A program made the position numbers and the translations under genes. Positions 54,974 through 64,000 of a stretch of 64,000 bases of DNA are shown piece by piece. The notes below the pieces were generated by a model. That model worked only from the letters and a program-made list of their open reading frames with translations, had not been told where the DNA came from and searched no databases. Where the stretch lies: assembly GCF_030845195.1 (NCBI RefSeq), contig NZ_CP132543.1, positions 1,319,501 through 1,383,500 of the forward strand, read 5' to 3'. Within the stretch, counting starts at the first letter, position 1; each line of letters opens with the position of its first letter. The stretch is from Sanyastnella coralliicola. GTDB lineage: Bacteria > Bacteroidota > Bacteroidia > Flavobacteriales_D > Sanyastnellaceae.

Positions 54974-55705
54974 TTGAGAGCGATTCTGCTGATAGCGTGT
55001 TTAGTGTTCTTGTTCTCATGTGATCGGGAACGACCGGCATGTTTCATGCGCGCAGGAGAAGAAACGACAGTTATTCGTAGCCTTCCAGAAGGCATTCAAA
55101 CCCTTGAGGTATATGATTTAGTTGATGTGGAAGTCTATCAAGACGACCGCAATGAAGTGGTGTTACGTGGTCCTGAGAATGTCATTCGAAAGATCAAGAC
55201 CCCCACTGAATCAGGTACGGTGCGCATTGAAGACACCAATCGATGCAACTGGGTGCGTGATTTGAGCATTCGTCCAACCATAGAGTTCCATTTGCCCTCC
55301 ATTACCCACGTTAAATACGAAGGACAAGGAGATGTCTTGTTCGTTGACTCACTAGAAGCGGAAGTATTCACCTTTGAAGGGAGAGCAAGCGCAGGAGATA
55401 TCTTTCTCCGACTCAATGTGGATTCAGCCAACATTGAAGTTCACACAGGCCTGTCAGATATTGAAATTCAAGGAACAGCGCGTATCGTAGGGCTCTTCAA
55501 TCAAGGGTATGGGTTCATGAATGCCGAAGATTTGGATGCACAATTCGTACTCAGCAATAACTCAAGCATCAATTGGATGCGTGTGCGCTGTGAACAATAC
55601 CTCTACGCTCGCATCAATGATCGTGGTAATCTCGAATACTACGGAACGCCAAATACAGTGGATCAACAGCTCAACGGCGATGGAGAGCTGATTGCGTTAG
55701 ATTAA
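54974..55705 (+). CDS. DUF2807-like lipoprotein (auto-transporter adhesin head GIN domain)
   Basis: 243 residues. It starts with TTG right behind the mazG stop codon. Lipobox FLFSCD at residue 16. The mature part is a beta-helix-type repeat domain: strands of the kind VEVYQDDRNEVVLRGPENVIRK, VKYEGQGDVLFVDS and IEVHTGLSDIEIQGTA with regular spacing fit the DUF2807 head domain common in Bacteroidota. It is probably at the cell surface or periplasm, function unknown. Coupling to mazG appears positional only. Confidence 0.82.
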   Translation: MRAILLIACLVFLFSCDRERPACFMRAGEETTVIRSLPEGIQTLEVYDLVDVEVYQDDRNEVVLRGPENVIRKIKTPTESGTVRIEDTNRCNWVRDLSIRPTIEFHLPSITHVKYEGQGDVLFVDSLEAEVFTFEGRASAGDIFLRLNVDSANIEVHTGLSDIEIQGTARIVGLFNQGYGFMNAEDLDAQFVLSNNSSINWMRVRCEQYLYARINDRGNLEYYGTPNTVDQQLNGDGELIALD

Positions 55706-55706
55706 G

Positions 55707-56225
55707 CTAGATGTTGATTTTGGCAATTTGTTGATGGATCTCATTGATCTGCATCACCGCCGCGCTACCGTACCAAGGATGTAACTCCATTACCAAACTT
55801 CCAGATTGAATGGCCGGGTCAGTTGCTGTCAGGGCTTCTGCTTCTTCTATAGACTGAACGTCGAAGATGTAAATACCCCTGAGCTCGCCATCGTCAAGGA
55901 ATGGACCAGCCAATACCAATTTTCCTTCATCAGCTAATCTGCCGATGTTTTCCATGTGAGCGCGTTGCAGTTCAGCTCGTTCTTCTTCCGTTCCGTCTCT
56001 GTTAGGTCCTGCTTTAAGAAATGCCATCACGTACTGATGCATTCCGTAGTCATCTGCACCAAGGCGAGCGGCGAGAAGGCTGTCATAGCCCATGATTTCA
56101 GGTGTGGTTTCCGCAGGAACAGATTCCCGAGGGAACTTCTCGGTTATGTCAACAGCATCGCTAGAATTATCGAGCAGACAAGAGCCCAGGAAACAAATGA
56201 GGAAAAAAGGAATCAGGTATTTCAT
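55707..56225 (-). CDS. YCII-related domain lipoprotein
   Basis: 172 residues with lipobox FLGSCLL (Cys16). After a linker the YciI-like domain (about 60-155) has [39 protein letters not shown] and [16 protein letters not shown], the usual order. YciI-like proteins adopt a dimeric alpha+beta barrel; the conserved His sits in RAHMENI. The enzymatic role is not known. Its stop is one base from the stop of the convergent DUF2807 gene. Confidence 0.82.
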   Translation of the reverse strand: MKYLIPFFLICFLGSCLLDNSSDAVDITEKFPRESVPAETTPEIMGYDSLLAARLGADDYGMHQYVMAFLKAGPNRDGTEEERAELQRAHMENIGRLADEGKLVLAGPFLDDGELRGIYIFDVQSIEEAEALTATDPAIQSGSLVMELHPWYGSAAVMQINEIHQQIAKINI

Positions 56226-56247
56226 AGACCCAAGTTGATGAAAAAAA

Positions 56248-56272
56248 ACAAGCGCTCCTTTGAGCGCTTGTT
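56248..56272 (-). terminator. terminator for the LOG gene
   Basis: On the minus strand a 10-bp stem (ACAAGCGCTC with GAGCGCTTGT) is followed by eight T. It lies about 150 bases after the LOG gene stop and 23 bases before the YCII gene start. Confidence 0.85.
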
Positions 56273-56418
56273 AATTCCGAACAATTCGGAGAGAGTTACT
56301 TGAGATAATTAGCCTGACTTGGACCGATGGTTTATCGATCGTTGTACTGACAATACAAATGTATATGCTTCTTATCTACGCCGCATCACCCTTTAGGGGG
56401 AGCAGAAAAAAATCTTTG

Positions 56419-57126
56419 TTAAAAGTTCGGCTTGAGTAGGTACTTGCTGTAGAACTGATCAATCGCATCTACGGCTTCGTCTGCCGTATCTACAACTTGC
56501 CAGAGATCAAGATCTTTCGCCGAAATGTTCCCTTCTTTTTCGAGCAGGGTGTTCTTTACCCAATCAATCAGGCCTGCCCAGAACGTCTTTCCTACCAAGA
56601 TGATTGGGAATCGACCAATCTTTGATGTTTGGATCAAGGTCATTGATTCGAAGAGTTCGTCGAGCGTACCGAAACCACCAGGCATCACGATGAATCCCTG
56701 TGAGTACTTCACGAACATCACTTTGCGTACGAAGAAGTAGTCAAAGTCAATCGATTTATCGCTGTCAATCCATGGGTTACCGTTCTGTTCGAATGGGAGT
56801 TCGATATTCAGACCAACAGAAGTTCCGCCCCCGTCGTGTGCACCGCGGTTACCGGCTTCCATGATACCTGGTCCACCACCTGTGATAACACCATATCCTT
56901 TCTCAGTGAGCTTGAGAGCAATTTCACGAGCCATACGGTAGTACGGGGTACCTGGCTTGGTTCTCGCTGAACCGAAGATCGATACACATGGTCCGATCTC
57001 ACCTAATTTGTCATATCCTTCAACGAACTCGGCCATGATCTTGAAGATTGACCAGCTATCGTTCGTTTTTATTTCATTCCAGGAGCGTTGATTGAATTTC
57101 TCCTCTACGCGGTTGTCTTTGTCCAT
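56419..57126 (-). CDS. LOG family protein (TIGR00730, cytokinin riboside 5'-monophosphate phosphoribohydrolase-like)
   Basis: 235 residues. The motifs VITGGGPGIMEAGNRGA and MPGGFGTLDELFE match the PGGxGTxxE signature of the LOG family, which hydrolyses nucleoside 5'-monophosphates to base and ribose phosphate. IFGSARTKPGTPYYRMAREIA lies at the N-terminal Rossmann start. In bacteria such proteins act in purine or nucleotide metabolism or are of unknown role. It is divergent from nothing close and is followed by an unusually long 3' region of 150 bases before its terminator. Confidence 0.9.
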   Translation of the reverse strand: MDKDNRVEEKFNQRSWNEIKTNDSWSIFKIMAEFVEGYDKLGEIGPCVSIFGSARTKPGTPYYRMAREIALKLTEKGYGVITGGGPGIMEAGNRGAHDGGGTSVGLNIELPFEQNGNPWIDSDKSIDFDYFFVRKVMFVKYSQGFIVMPGGFGTLDELFESMTLIQTSKIGRFPIILVGKTFWAGLIDWVKNTLLEKEGNISAKDLDLWQVVDTADEAVDAIDQFYSKYLLKPNF

Positions 57127-57163
57127 GGTATCTTGATTGCTTACGAAGGTAATAATTCGAGCA

Positions 57164-60010
57164 CTACAGCTCCACCTTCAAAAACTTCCCAGTATAACTT
57201 TCGTCTACTTTGATGATTTCTTCAGGGGTTCCTTGTGCGATCACTTGTCCGCCGCCGTTACCTCCTTCAGGGCCGATATCTACGATGTGGTCTGCGACTT
57301 TGATGACGTCCATGTTGTGTTCGATTACTAGGACGGTATTTCCTTGATCAACGAGTCTGTTCAACACAGAGATGAGCATACGTACATCTTCGAAGTGCAG
57401 TCCTGTTGTAGGCTCATCGAGGATGTAGAAGGTACTACCGGTGCTGCGCTTCGCCAATTCCGATGCGAGTTTTACACGCTGAGCTTCTCCTCCTGAAAGC
57501 GTTGTGCTTTGTTGTCCGAGGGTGATGTAGCCAAGGCCGACGTCTTTCAAGGTTTGAGCCATGCGTCTGATCTTCGGAATATTCTCAAAGAACTCAACGG
57601 CCTCTTCAATGGTCATGTCTAAGACGTCTGCGATTGACTTTCCGCGGTAGCGAACTTCGAGCGTTTCACGATTATAGCGCTTGCCCATGCACGTTTCACA
57701 TTGCACATAAACGTCTGGAAGGAAGTTCATCTCAATCGTTCGCAAACCAGCGCCTTTGCAAGTTTCGCATCGTCCGCCGGCTACATTGAACGAGAATCTT
57801 CCCGGCTTGTAGCCACGTACCTGAGCTTCAGGTAGCTTCGTGAACAGGTTTCGAATTTCTGAGAATATACCTGTGTAAGTCGCAGGGTTAGAACGCGGGG
57901 TTCTACCAATTGGACTCTGGTCGATTTCACTCACCTTATCTAGGTGTTGAAGCCCGGTAATCTTTTTGTAATCGAGTGGTCTTTTCGTCTCTTCGTAGAA
58001 GTGATTGTGCAGGATAGGGTAGAGCGTCTGGTTGATCAACGATGATTTACCGCTACCACTGACTCCCGTCACACAGACAAGGGTACCCAATGGGAGGCTC
58101 AGCTTGACATTCTTAAGGTTGTGTCCACTGGCTCCGGTGAGGGTTAGTTTCTTTCTATTTCCTTTTCGCCTGGTCGGCGGAACGGCGATTTCCAATTCGC
58201 CTTTGAGGTACTTCGATGTAGTAGAACCTTCTGCAACATGCTCTTGAGGAGAGCCTTGAGCGACAATCGTTCCACCATGCACTCCAGCACCTGGACCTAT
58301 ATCAATGAGGTAATCGCTTTCGAGCATCATGTCTTTATCGTGCTCTACCACAATCACTGAGTTGCCTGCATCTCTCAAGGCCTTTAGGCTTTGAATCAAA
58401 CGCTGGTTGTCACGTTGATGCAGTCCAATACTCGGCTCATCCAGGATGTACAGCACACCCACGAGCTTACTTCCAATCTGTGTTGCCAGTCGGATTCGCT
58501 GTGCTTCACCTCCGGAAAGGGTTCGTGCGCTTCGGTCAAGGGTTAGGTAGTCAAGTCCTACGTCTAACAAGAATCCGAGACGCGCTCTGATTTCTTTCAG
58601 GGGTTCCTTGAGAATTACCTTCTGGCGTTCATTGAGGTGTTGGTCGAGCTCTTCGAACCACTTCGCTAATTCAACGATGTCTTCATTCGCCAAGCTTGCG
58701 ATGTCACGATCATGGATCTTGAAGTAGAGTGACTCTTTCTTCAATCGTGTTCCCTTACAAGTTGGACATTGCTTCTTATTCATGAAGCTGTTCGCCCAGC
58801 GTTTGAGCCCGGCATTGCTGCTTTCTTGCGCAGCACGTTCTACAAGGGCAATGACTCCTTCGTATTGAATATTGTACGGCTTGGTACCGTTCTTAGGTGT
58901 GATCGTGAATCTTAATTCGCTACCGTAGAGCAGCGTGTTGATGACTTCTTCTTCAAGATCAGCGAGAGGAGTCTTAACGGTATGACCAAAATGTTCTAGT
59001 ACAGCTTCCACTTGTGTGAACGCCCAGCTTCCTTTCATTTCACCAAGTGGAGCAATCCCACCTTGCTTGATGCTTTTCTTCGGGTCCGGAATAATCTTCT
59101 CTGGGTTCACCTCAGAGATTTGACCAAGTCCGTTACACTTTGGACAGGCCCCGTAGGGACTGTTGAAAGAGAATAGGTTCGGCTCAGGTTCTGCGTAGGC
59201 GATACCGGTCGTAGGGCACATCAAGAAACGGCTGAAATGGCGGATTTCGCCTCCATCATGCGGCATGACCATCATTCGTCCTTTACCCATACGAAGGGCA
59301 TTCTGTACACTCTTAAGGATGCGTTGTTTGTCACCCTTATCCACCTTCACACGGTCAACTACGGCTTCAATATCGTGGATCTTGTAGCGATCAATTCTAT
59401 ATCCAGGCTCGAGTTCAACAAGTTCTCCATCTACACGAGCGCGGACGTAGCCTTGCTTCATGATGTTCTCGAAGAGCTCGCGGTAGTGACCTTTTCGTCC
59501 TTTCACCAAAGGAGCGAGCAAGAGTAGCTTCTCACCATCCATTTGATCGATGATGAGTTCGGTGATTTGCTCGTCGGTATAACGCACCATTTTCTCTCCT
59601 GTATTGTAGGAGAACGCTTCACTAGCACGGGCATAAATAAGGCGCATGAAGTCATAGACTTCAGTGATGGTTCCCACGGTTGATCGCGGGTTGCGGGAAA
59701 TCGTTTTCTGTTCAATACTAATAACAGGGCTCAGCCCTGTGATCTTATCGACGTCAGGTCGCTCCATGCCGCCTAGGAACTGGCGAGCATAGGCAGAGAA
59801 TGTCTCAATGTAACGACGTTGTCCTTCAGCGTAGATGGTGTCAAAGGCCAAGGAAGACTTTCCTGACCCTGAGATACCAGTGATCACCACTAATTGCTCA
59901 CGTGGGATGTTGACATGGATGTTGCGGAGGTTGTTTTCACGTGCCCCTTCAACTTGAATGTATTCTTGTTCTTCGGAAACAGTGACTTCCGAGATCTGCT
60001 GTTCTTTCAA
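57164..60010 (-). CDS. uvrA: excinuclease ABC subunit A (second copy)
   Basis: 948 residues. Walker A is GISGSGKSS at 45-53 and GVSGSGKSS near 660; signatures [11 protein letters not shown] and [11 protein letters not shown]; Walker B ending in LDEPSIGLH and LDEPTTGLH. Zinc fingers CPKC with CPTC and CETC with CETC are present. The UvrB-interaction region keeps the classical [16 protein letters not shown], so this looks like the standard UvrA. No ATG is available: TAA lies four codons upstream, and the start is TTG at 60010. nhaC lies 19 bases upstream on the same strand, so the two may be in one unit. Confidence 0.95.
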   Translation of the reverse strand: MKEQQISEVTVSEEQEYIQVEGARENNLRNIHVNIPREQLVVITGISGSGKSSLAFDTIYAEGQRRYIETFSAYARQFLGGMERPDVDKITGLSPVISIEQKTISRNPRSTVGTITEVYDFMRLIYARASEAFSYNTGEKMVRYTDEQITELIIDQMDGEKLLLLAPLVKGRKGHYRELFENIMKQGYVRARVDGELVELEPGYRIDRYKIHDIEAVVDRVKVDKGDKQRILKSVQNALRMGKGRMMVMPHDGGEIRHFSRFLMCPTTGIAYAEPEPNLFSFNSPYGACPKCNGLGQISEVNPEKIIPDPKKSIKQGGIAPLGEMKGSWAFTQVEAVLEHFGHTVKTPLADLEEEVINTLLYGSELRFTITPKNGTKPYNIQYEGVIALVERAAQESSNAGLKRWANSFMNKKQCPTCKGTRLKKESLYFKIHDRDIASLANEDIVELAKWFEELDQHLNERQKVILKEPLKEIRARLGFLLDVGLDYLTLDRSARTLSGGEAQRIRLATQIGSKLVGVLYILDEPSIGLHQRDNQRLIQSLKALRDAGNSVIVVEHDKDMMLESDYLIDIGPGAGVHGGTIVAQGSPQEHVAEGSTTSKYLKGELEIAVPPTRRKGNRKKLTLTGASGHNLKNVKLSLPLGTLVCVTGVSGSGKSSLINQTLYPILHNHFYEETKRPLDYKKITGLQHLDKVSEIDQSPIGRTPRSNPATYTGIFSEIRNLFTKLPEAQVRGYKPGRFSFNVAGGRCETCKGAGLRTIEMNFLPDVYVQCETCMGKRYNRETLEVRYRGKSIADVLDMTIEEAVEFFENIPKIRRMAQTLKDVGLGYITLGQQSTTLSGGEAQRVKLASELAKRSTGSTFYILDEPTTGLHFEDVRMLISVLNRLVDQGNTVLVIEHNMDVIKVADHIVDIGPEGGNGGGQVIAQGTPEEIIKVDESYTGKFLKVEL

Positions 60011-60029
60011 TGCTTCGTTTTCTTAACGA

Positions 60030-61493
60030 TCAACCTTCATTCAATCCGTCTGAACCAATCTTCGCTGGGAGGCGATTTAGTTTCCAACCCATGAGCCCAA
60101 AGAGAACGGTCATGAACGGACTGACAATATTAAATATGCAGTATGGTGCATAGGCCAAAGTAGCAACACCTAAAACCCCAGATTGTGCTACACCACATGT
60201 ATTCCATGGAATAAGAACTGAGGTTACTGTTCCGCTGTCTTCCAATGCACGACTTAAGTTTTCTGGAGCAAGGCCTTGGTCTTTGTAGGCATCAGCGAAC
60301 ATTTTCCCTGGAACAACGATAGCGAGGTATTGATCACTCGCCAATACGTTGAAGACAATACATGTTCCCGCAGTAGAAGCCACAAGGCCTCCAGAACCAG
60401 TCACCACGCTTAAAATTGCAGAAGTGATTCTTCTTAACATTCCAGCCGCTTGCAGAATTCCTCCGAAGGTGAGGGCACAGAGAATCAACCATACAGTATT
60501 CATCATTCCATACATTCCGCCAGCTGAAAGCAGTCGATTGATTTCATCGTTGCCGGTTTCAATGCTTGTATCCAACGCCATTGCCTTCACCACAATGGAA
60601 TAAGCTGAGTTCGCGAAAGACTTTCCTTCACCTGCTAATTCCATGATGATTTGAGGCTGGAAAATGACAGCGAAGATTCCTCCGATGATTGACCCAATAA
60701 ACAGAGCAGGTACGGCAGGTACCTTTTTGGCGATCATCACAATGACAGCAATAGGTACCAACATCAACCACCATCCGAGATTGAATTTTTCGGCCATGAC
60801 TTGCTGCATTTCTCCAACGCTTACGGTGCTTTCCTGGAGGTCAACTGTAAACCCAGCTACGAGGAATACGATGAGTGCAATGATGATGGAAGGACCTGTA
60901 GTCCAGATCATATGGCGAATGTGCGTGAATAGATCCGTACCAGCGATTGCTGGAGCAAGGTTCGTAGTATCAGATAGGGGAGACATTTTGTCTCCGAAGT
61001 ATGCCCCCGAGATAATCGCCCCTGCTACCCATCCTTCACCTATGCCTAAGGCTTGACCGATGGCAATGAGGGCCACACCAACCGTTCCGACGGTACCCCA
61101 TGATGATCCTGTAGCGAGCGATACAATCGCGCAGACAATGGTAGTGGCAAATAAGAAGATGGTTGGGTTGAGGATTTCGAGTCCGTAGTAAATCATAGCA
61201 GGGATGACTCCGGAAAGCAACCAGGTTCCTGCTAAAGCTCCGATCATCAATAGAATCAAGATGGCTCCTAGTGCTGAGGATATGCTCTCGGTGATGCCAT
61301 CATACAGTTTCTTCCATTTCTCACCTGATAGCAAGGAGATTCCTGCAGCTACTCCACCTGCGGTGAGCAAGGCTATTTGATTCGGTCCGTAAGAAGAGTC
61401 TTCACCGTAGAAGACAACGTTTAGTCCTAGCAATGCGATGAGCACCACAATTGGCACCAACGAAAGCAGGAGGGAAGAAGCTGAGTTATTCAT
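60030..61493 (-). CDS. nhaC: Na+/H+ antiporter of the NhaC family
   Basis: 487 residues with about eleven membrane segments. The family signature SGAYFGDKMSPLSDTTNLAPA is intact. Further conserved elements are GSSWGTVGTVGVALIAIG, and CTVFNVLASDQYLAIVVPGKMF-type residues in the second half, including SGTVTSVLIPWNTCGVAQ. It exports Na+ in exchange for H+ and fits with the Na+-NQR pump encoded 10 kb away. It lies between oxyR (59 bases upstream) and uvrA (19 bases downstream). Confidence 0.94.
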   Translation of the reverse strand: MNNSASSLLLSLVPIVVLIALLGLNVVFYGEDSSYGPNQIALLTAGGVAAGISLLSGEKWKKLYDGITESISSALGAILILLMIGALAGTWLLSGVIPAMIYYGLEILNPTIFLFATTIVCAIVSLATGSSWGTVGTVGVALIAIGQALGIGEGWVAGAIISGAYFGDKMSPLSDTTNLAPAIAGTDLFTHIRHMIWTTGPSIIIALIVFLVAGFTVDLQESTVSVGEMQQVMAEKFNLGWWLMLVPIAVIVMIAKKVPAVPALFIGSIIGGIFAVIFQPQIIMELAGEGKSFANSAYSIVVKAMALDTSIETGNDEINRLLSAGGMYGMMNTVWLILCALTFGGILQAAGMLRRITSAILSVVTGSGGLVASTAGTCIVFNVLASDQYLAIVVPGKMFADAYKDQGLAPENLSRALEDSGTVTSVLIPWNTCGVAQSGVLGVATLAYAPYCIFNIVSPFMTVLFGLMGWKLNRLPAKIGSDGLNEG

Positions 61494-61552
61494 ATGGTTC
61501 CGGAGTATGGCTCGCTAAGATAGCAGATTCAAGCATGCTAAATGACACCAAT

Positions 61553-62485
61553 TTATCTCCAACGAATGGTGACAAATCGTTCGTTCTTTTCGAAGCTGTC
61601 AGGGGTGTTTGCTAAGATTGATTTCCTCAATTCAGTTAAGAGTTGCTCGCGTGTGAAACTACGGTGTACCACGATGCTTATTTCTCTTGCCGGTTCAGGA
61701 TGATTGAATCGTTTGACAAATGGCGTGTCAGTCTGTTCATCAAATGAAAGTTGAGGAATCAAGGTATACCCATCCACTTGTTGGAGCATCTTTTTTAAGG
61801 TCTCAATTGACCCTCCTTCCATCATTAGGTTTCGTTCATCTTTATTCTGGTTGACCTGGCAGATATTTACCGTCTGATTCCGGAAGCAATGTCCTTGTCC
61901 AAGTAGCCACAATTCATTCTCGTCTAGATCTTGAGGTGAAATACTTCCACGTTGCCTTAAAACGGAGTGTTCCGCGTTAGCGAAAAGAAGAAAAGGCTCA
62001 TAAAACACAGGGATTTCGCGAAGGTTCGGTTCTTCAAGCGGCGTAGCAAGAATACCAATGTCTAGAATGCCTTTCTGCAGGCGATCAATGATCTCAGCGC
62101 TCTGAAGCTCGTGCACGGAGAGCTTGGTGTTTGGATGAGACTTCACGAAATCTCCGATAAAGAGCGGCAAGAGGTAAGGAGAAAGCGTAGGAATCACGCC
62201 AATCGAATATTCACCATCAATACGATCTCGTTCCTTATTGACGAGTTCCTTGAGTTCGTCAATCTCACGAAGAATATGTCTGGCCTTCGAAATGAACAAT
62301 TCACCCATGGGAGTGGGTTTAATTGGTTGTTTACTTCGATCAAAGAGCTGAAAGTTCATTTGATCTTCCAGCTTCTTTACTTGCAAGGTGAGGGTGGGTT
62401 GAGCCACAGAACAACTCTGTGCAGCTTTAACGAAGTGACGATGGTTGTCGAGCGCAACAACATATTGCAATTGCTGGAGTGTCAT
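61553..62485 (-). CDS. oxyR: hydrogen peroxide-responsive LysR regulator OxyR
   Basis: 310 residues. The N-terminal helix-turn-helix (FVKAAQSCSVAQPTLTLQVK) and the two-lobed sensor domain are LysR type. The redox pair is conserved: GQGHCFRNQ gives C200 and VNICQVN gives C209, equivalent to Cys199 and Cys208 of E. coli OxyR. Peroxide should form a disulfide and turn on the divergent katG. Residues FANAE (169-172) are encoded by a copy of the dispersed 14-mer. It may be co-transcribed with nhaC. Confidence 0.95.
   Translation of the reverse strand: MTLQQLQYVVALDNHRHFVKAAQSCSVAQPTLTLQVKKLEDQMNFQLFDRSKQPIKPTPMGELFISKARHILREIDELKELVNKERDRIDGEYSIGVIPTLSPYLLPLFIGDFVKSHPNTKLSVHELQSAEIIDRLQKGILDIGILATPLEEPNLREIPVFYEPFLLFANAEHSVLRQRGSISPQDLDENELWLLGQGHCFRNQTVNICQVNQNKDERNLMMEGGSIETLKKMLQQVDGYTLIPQLSFDEQTDTPFVKRFNHPEPAREISIVVHRSFTREQLLTELRKSILANTPDSFEKNERFVTIRWR
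61970..61983 (-). repeat. dispersed 14-mer TCGCTAACGCGGAA (in oxyR)
   Basis: A copy of the dispersed word, read in frame as Ala-Asn-Ala-Glu. Confidence 0.85.
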
Positions 62486-62528
62486 GCCTATATATTTATA
62501 CTGTAAATATACGTATTGTGATTATCTA

Positions 62529-64000
<1,472 letters not shown>

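Noticed and set aside
62486-62528. OxyR operator
   Set aside because: The region is AT-rich, but no convincing set of four ATAG-type elements with the proper spacing was found.

Overview
The window looks like chromosome from a member of the Bacteroidota, probably a marine or salt-adapted Flavobacteriales. The evidence is type IX secretion (T9SS) cargo with both type A and type B sorting tails, a PorP/SprF protein and a T9SS plug protein, a complete Na+-NQR operon with its FMN transferase, an NhaC Na+/H+ antiporter, and repeated TAnnTTTG promoter boxes of the Bacteroidota type. No rRNA, phage, transposase, insertion sequence or CRISPR array was seen. One tRNA gene (Arg, ACG) is present.

Layout. 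1-3.5 kb: end of a giant SprB-repeat cargo protein, its PorP/SprF partner and a small secreted protein. 3.5-9.5 kb: uvrA-msrB, an ECF sigma factor with a small downstream gene, and a DnaQ/GIY-YIG nuclease. 9.6-19 kb: lipoproteins, cyclophilin, outer-membrane protein, DinB-like protein, a 508-aa helical protein, tRNA-Arg, serine hydrolase, Smr protein. 19-25.4 kb: ferredoxin and LuxC-like reductase (divergent), an AraC-regulator/reductase pair, and unknown membrane and lipoproteins. 25.4-34 kb: T9SS cargo, dienelactone hydrolase, a LOG-like protein, CCA-adding enzyme, an AT-rich block with a gene broken by an in-frame stop, and an MFS transporter. 34-44 kb: three T9SS cargo proteins, one of 1358 aa with BNR-type repeats and one of 1237 aa built from near-identical tandem units. 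44-53 kb: T9SS plug protein, nqrABCDEF, apbE and a small cysteine-rich membrane protein that may be an NqrM-like maturation factor. 53-64 kb: PagL-like protein, mazG, LOG protein, a second full-length uvrA, nhaC, oxyR, and katG running off the right edge.

How the genes fit together. The NQR block is self-sufficient: six subunits, ApbE to attach FMN to NqrB and NqrC, and a candidate metal or cluster maturation protein. OxyR and KatG are divergent, the usual peroxide-response pair, and MsrB and two UvrA proteins add oxidative and DNA damage repair. Cargo, partner and plug proteins of the T9SS are scattered through the window.

The most unusual signals are not genes. (1) At least eight intergenic regions hold arrays of degenerate units whose period is exactly 7 bp, although the unit sequence differs from site to site; some units are shared between distant arrays. 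(2) A 14-bp word, TCGCTA(G/A)CGCGGAA, occurs about nine times, mostly inside unrelated genes and nearly always in the same reading frame (Ala-Ser/Asn-Ala-Glu). (3) Several genes have a TAnnTTTG box only 4-6 bases before the ATG, which implies leaderless mRNAs.
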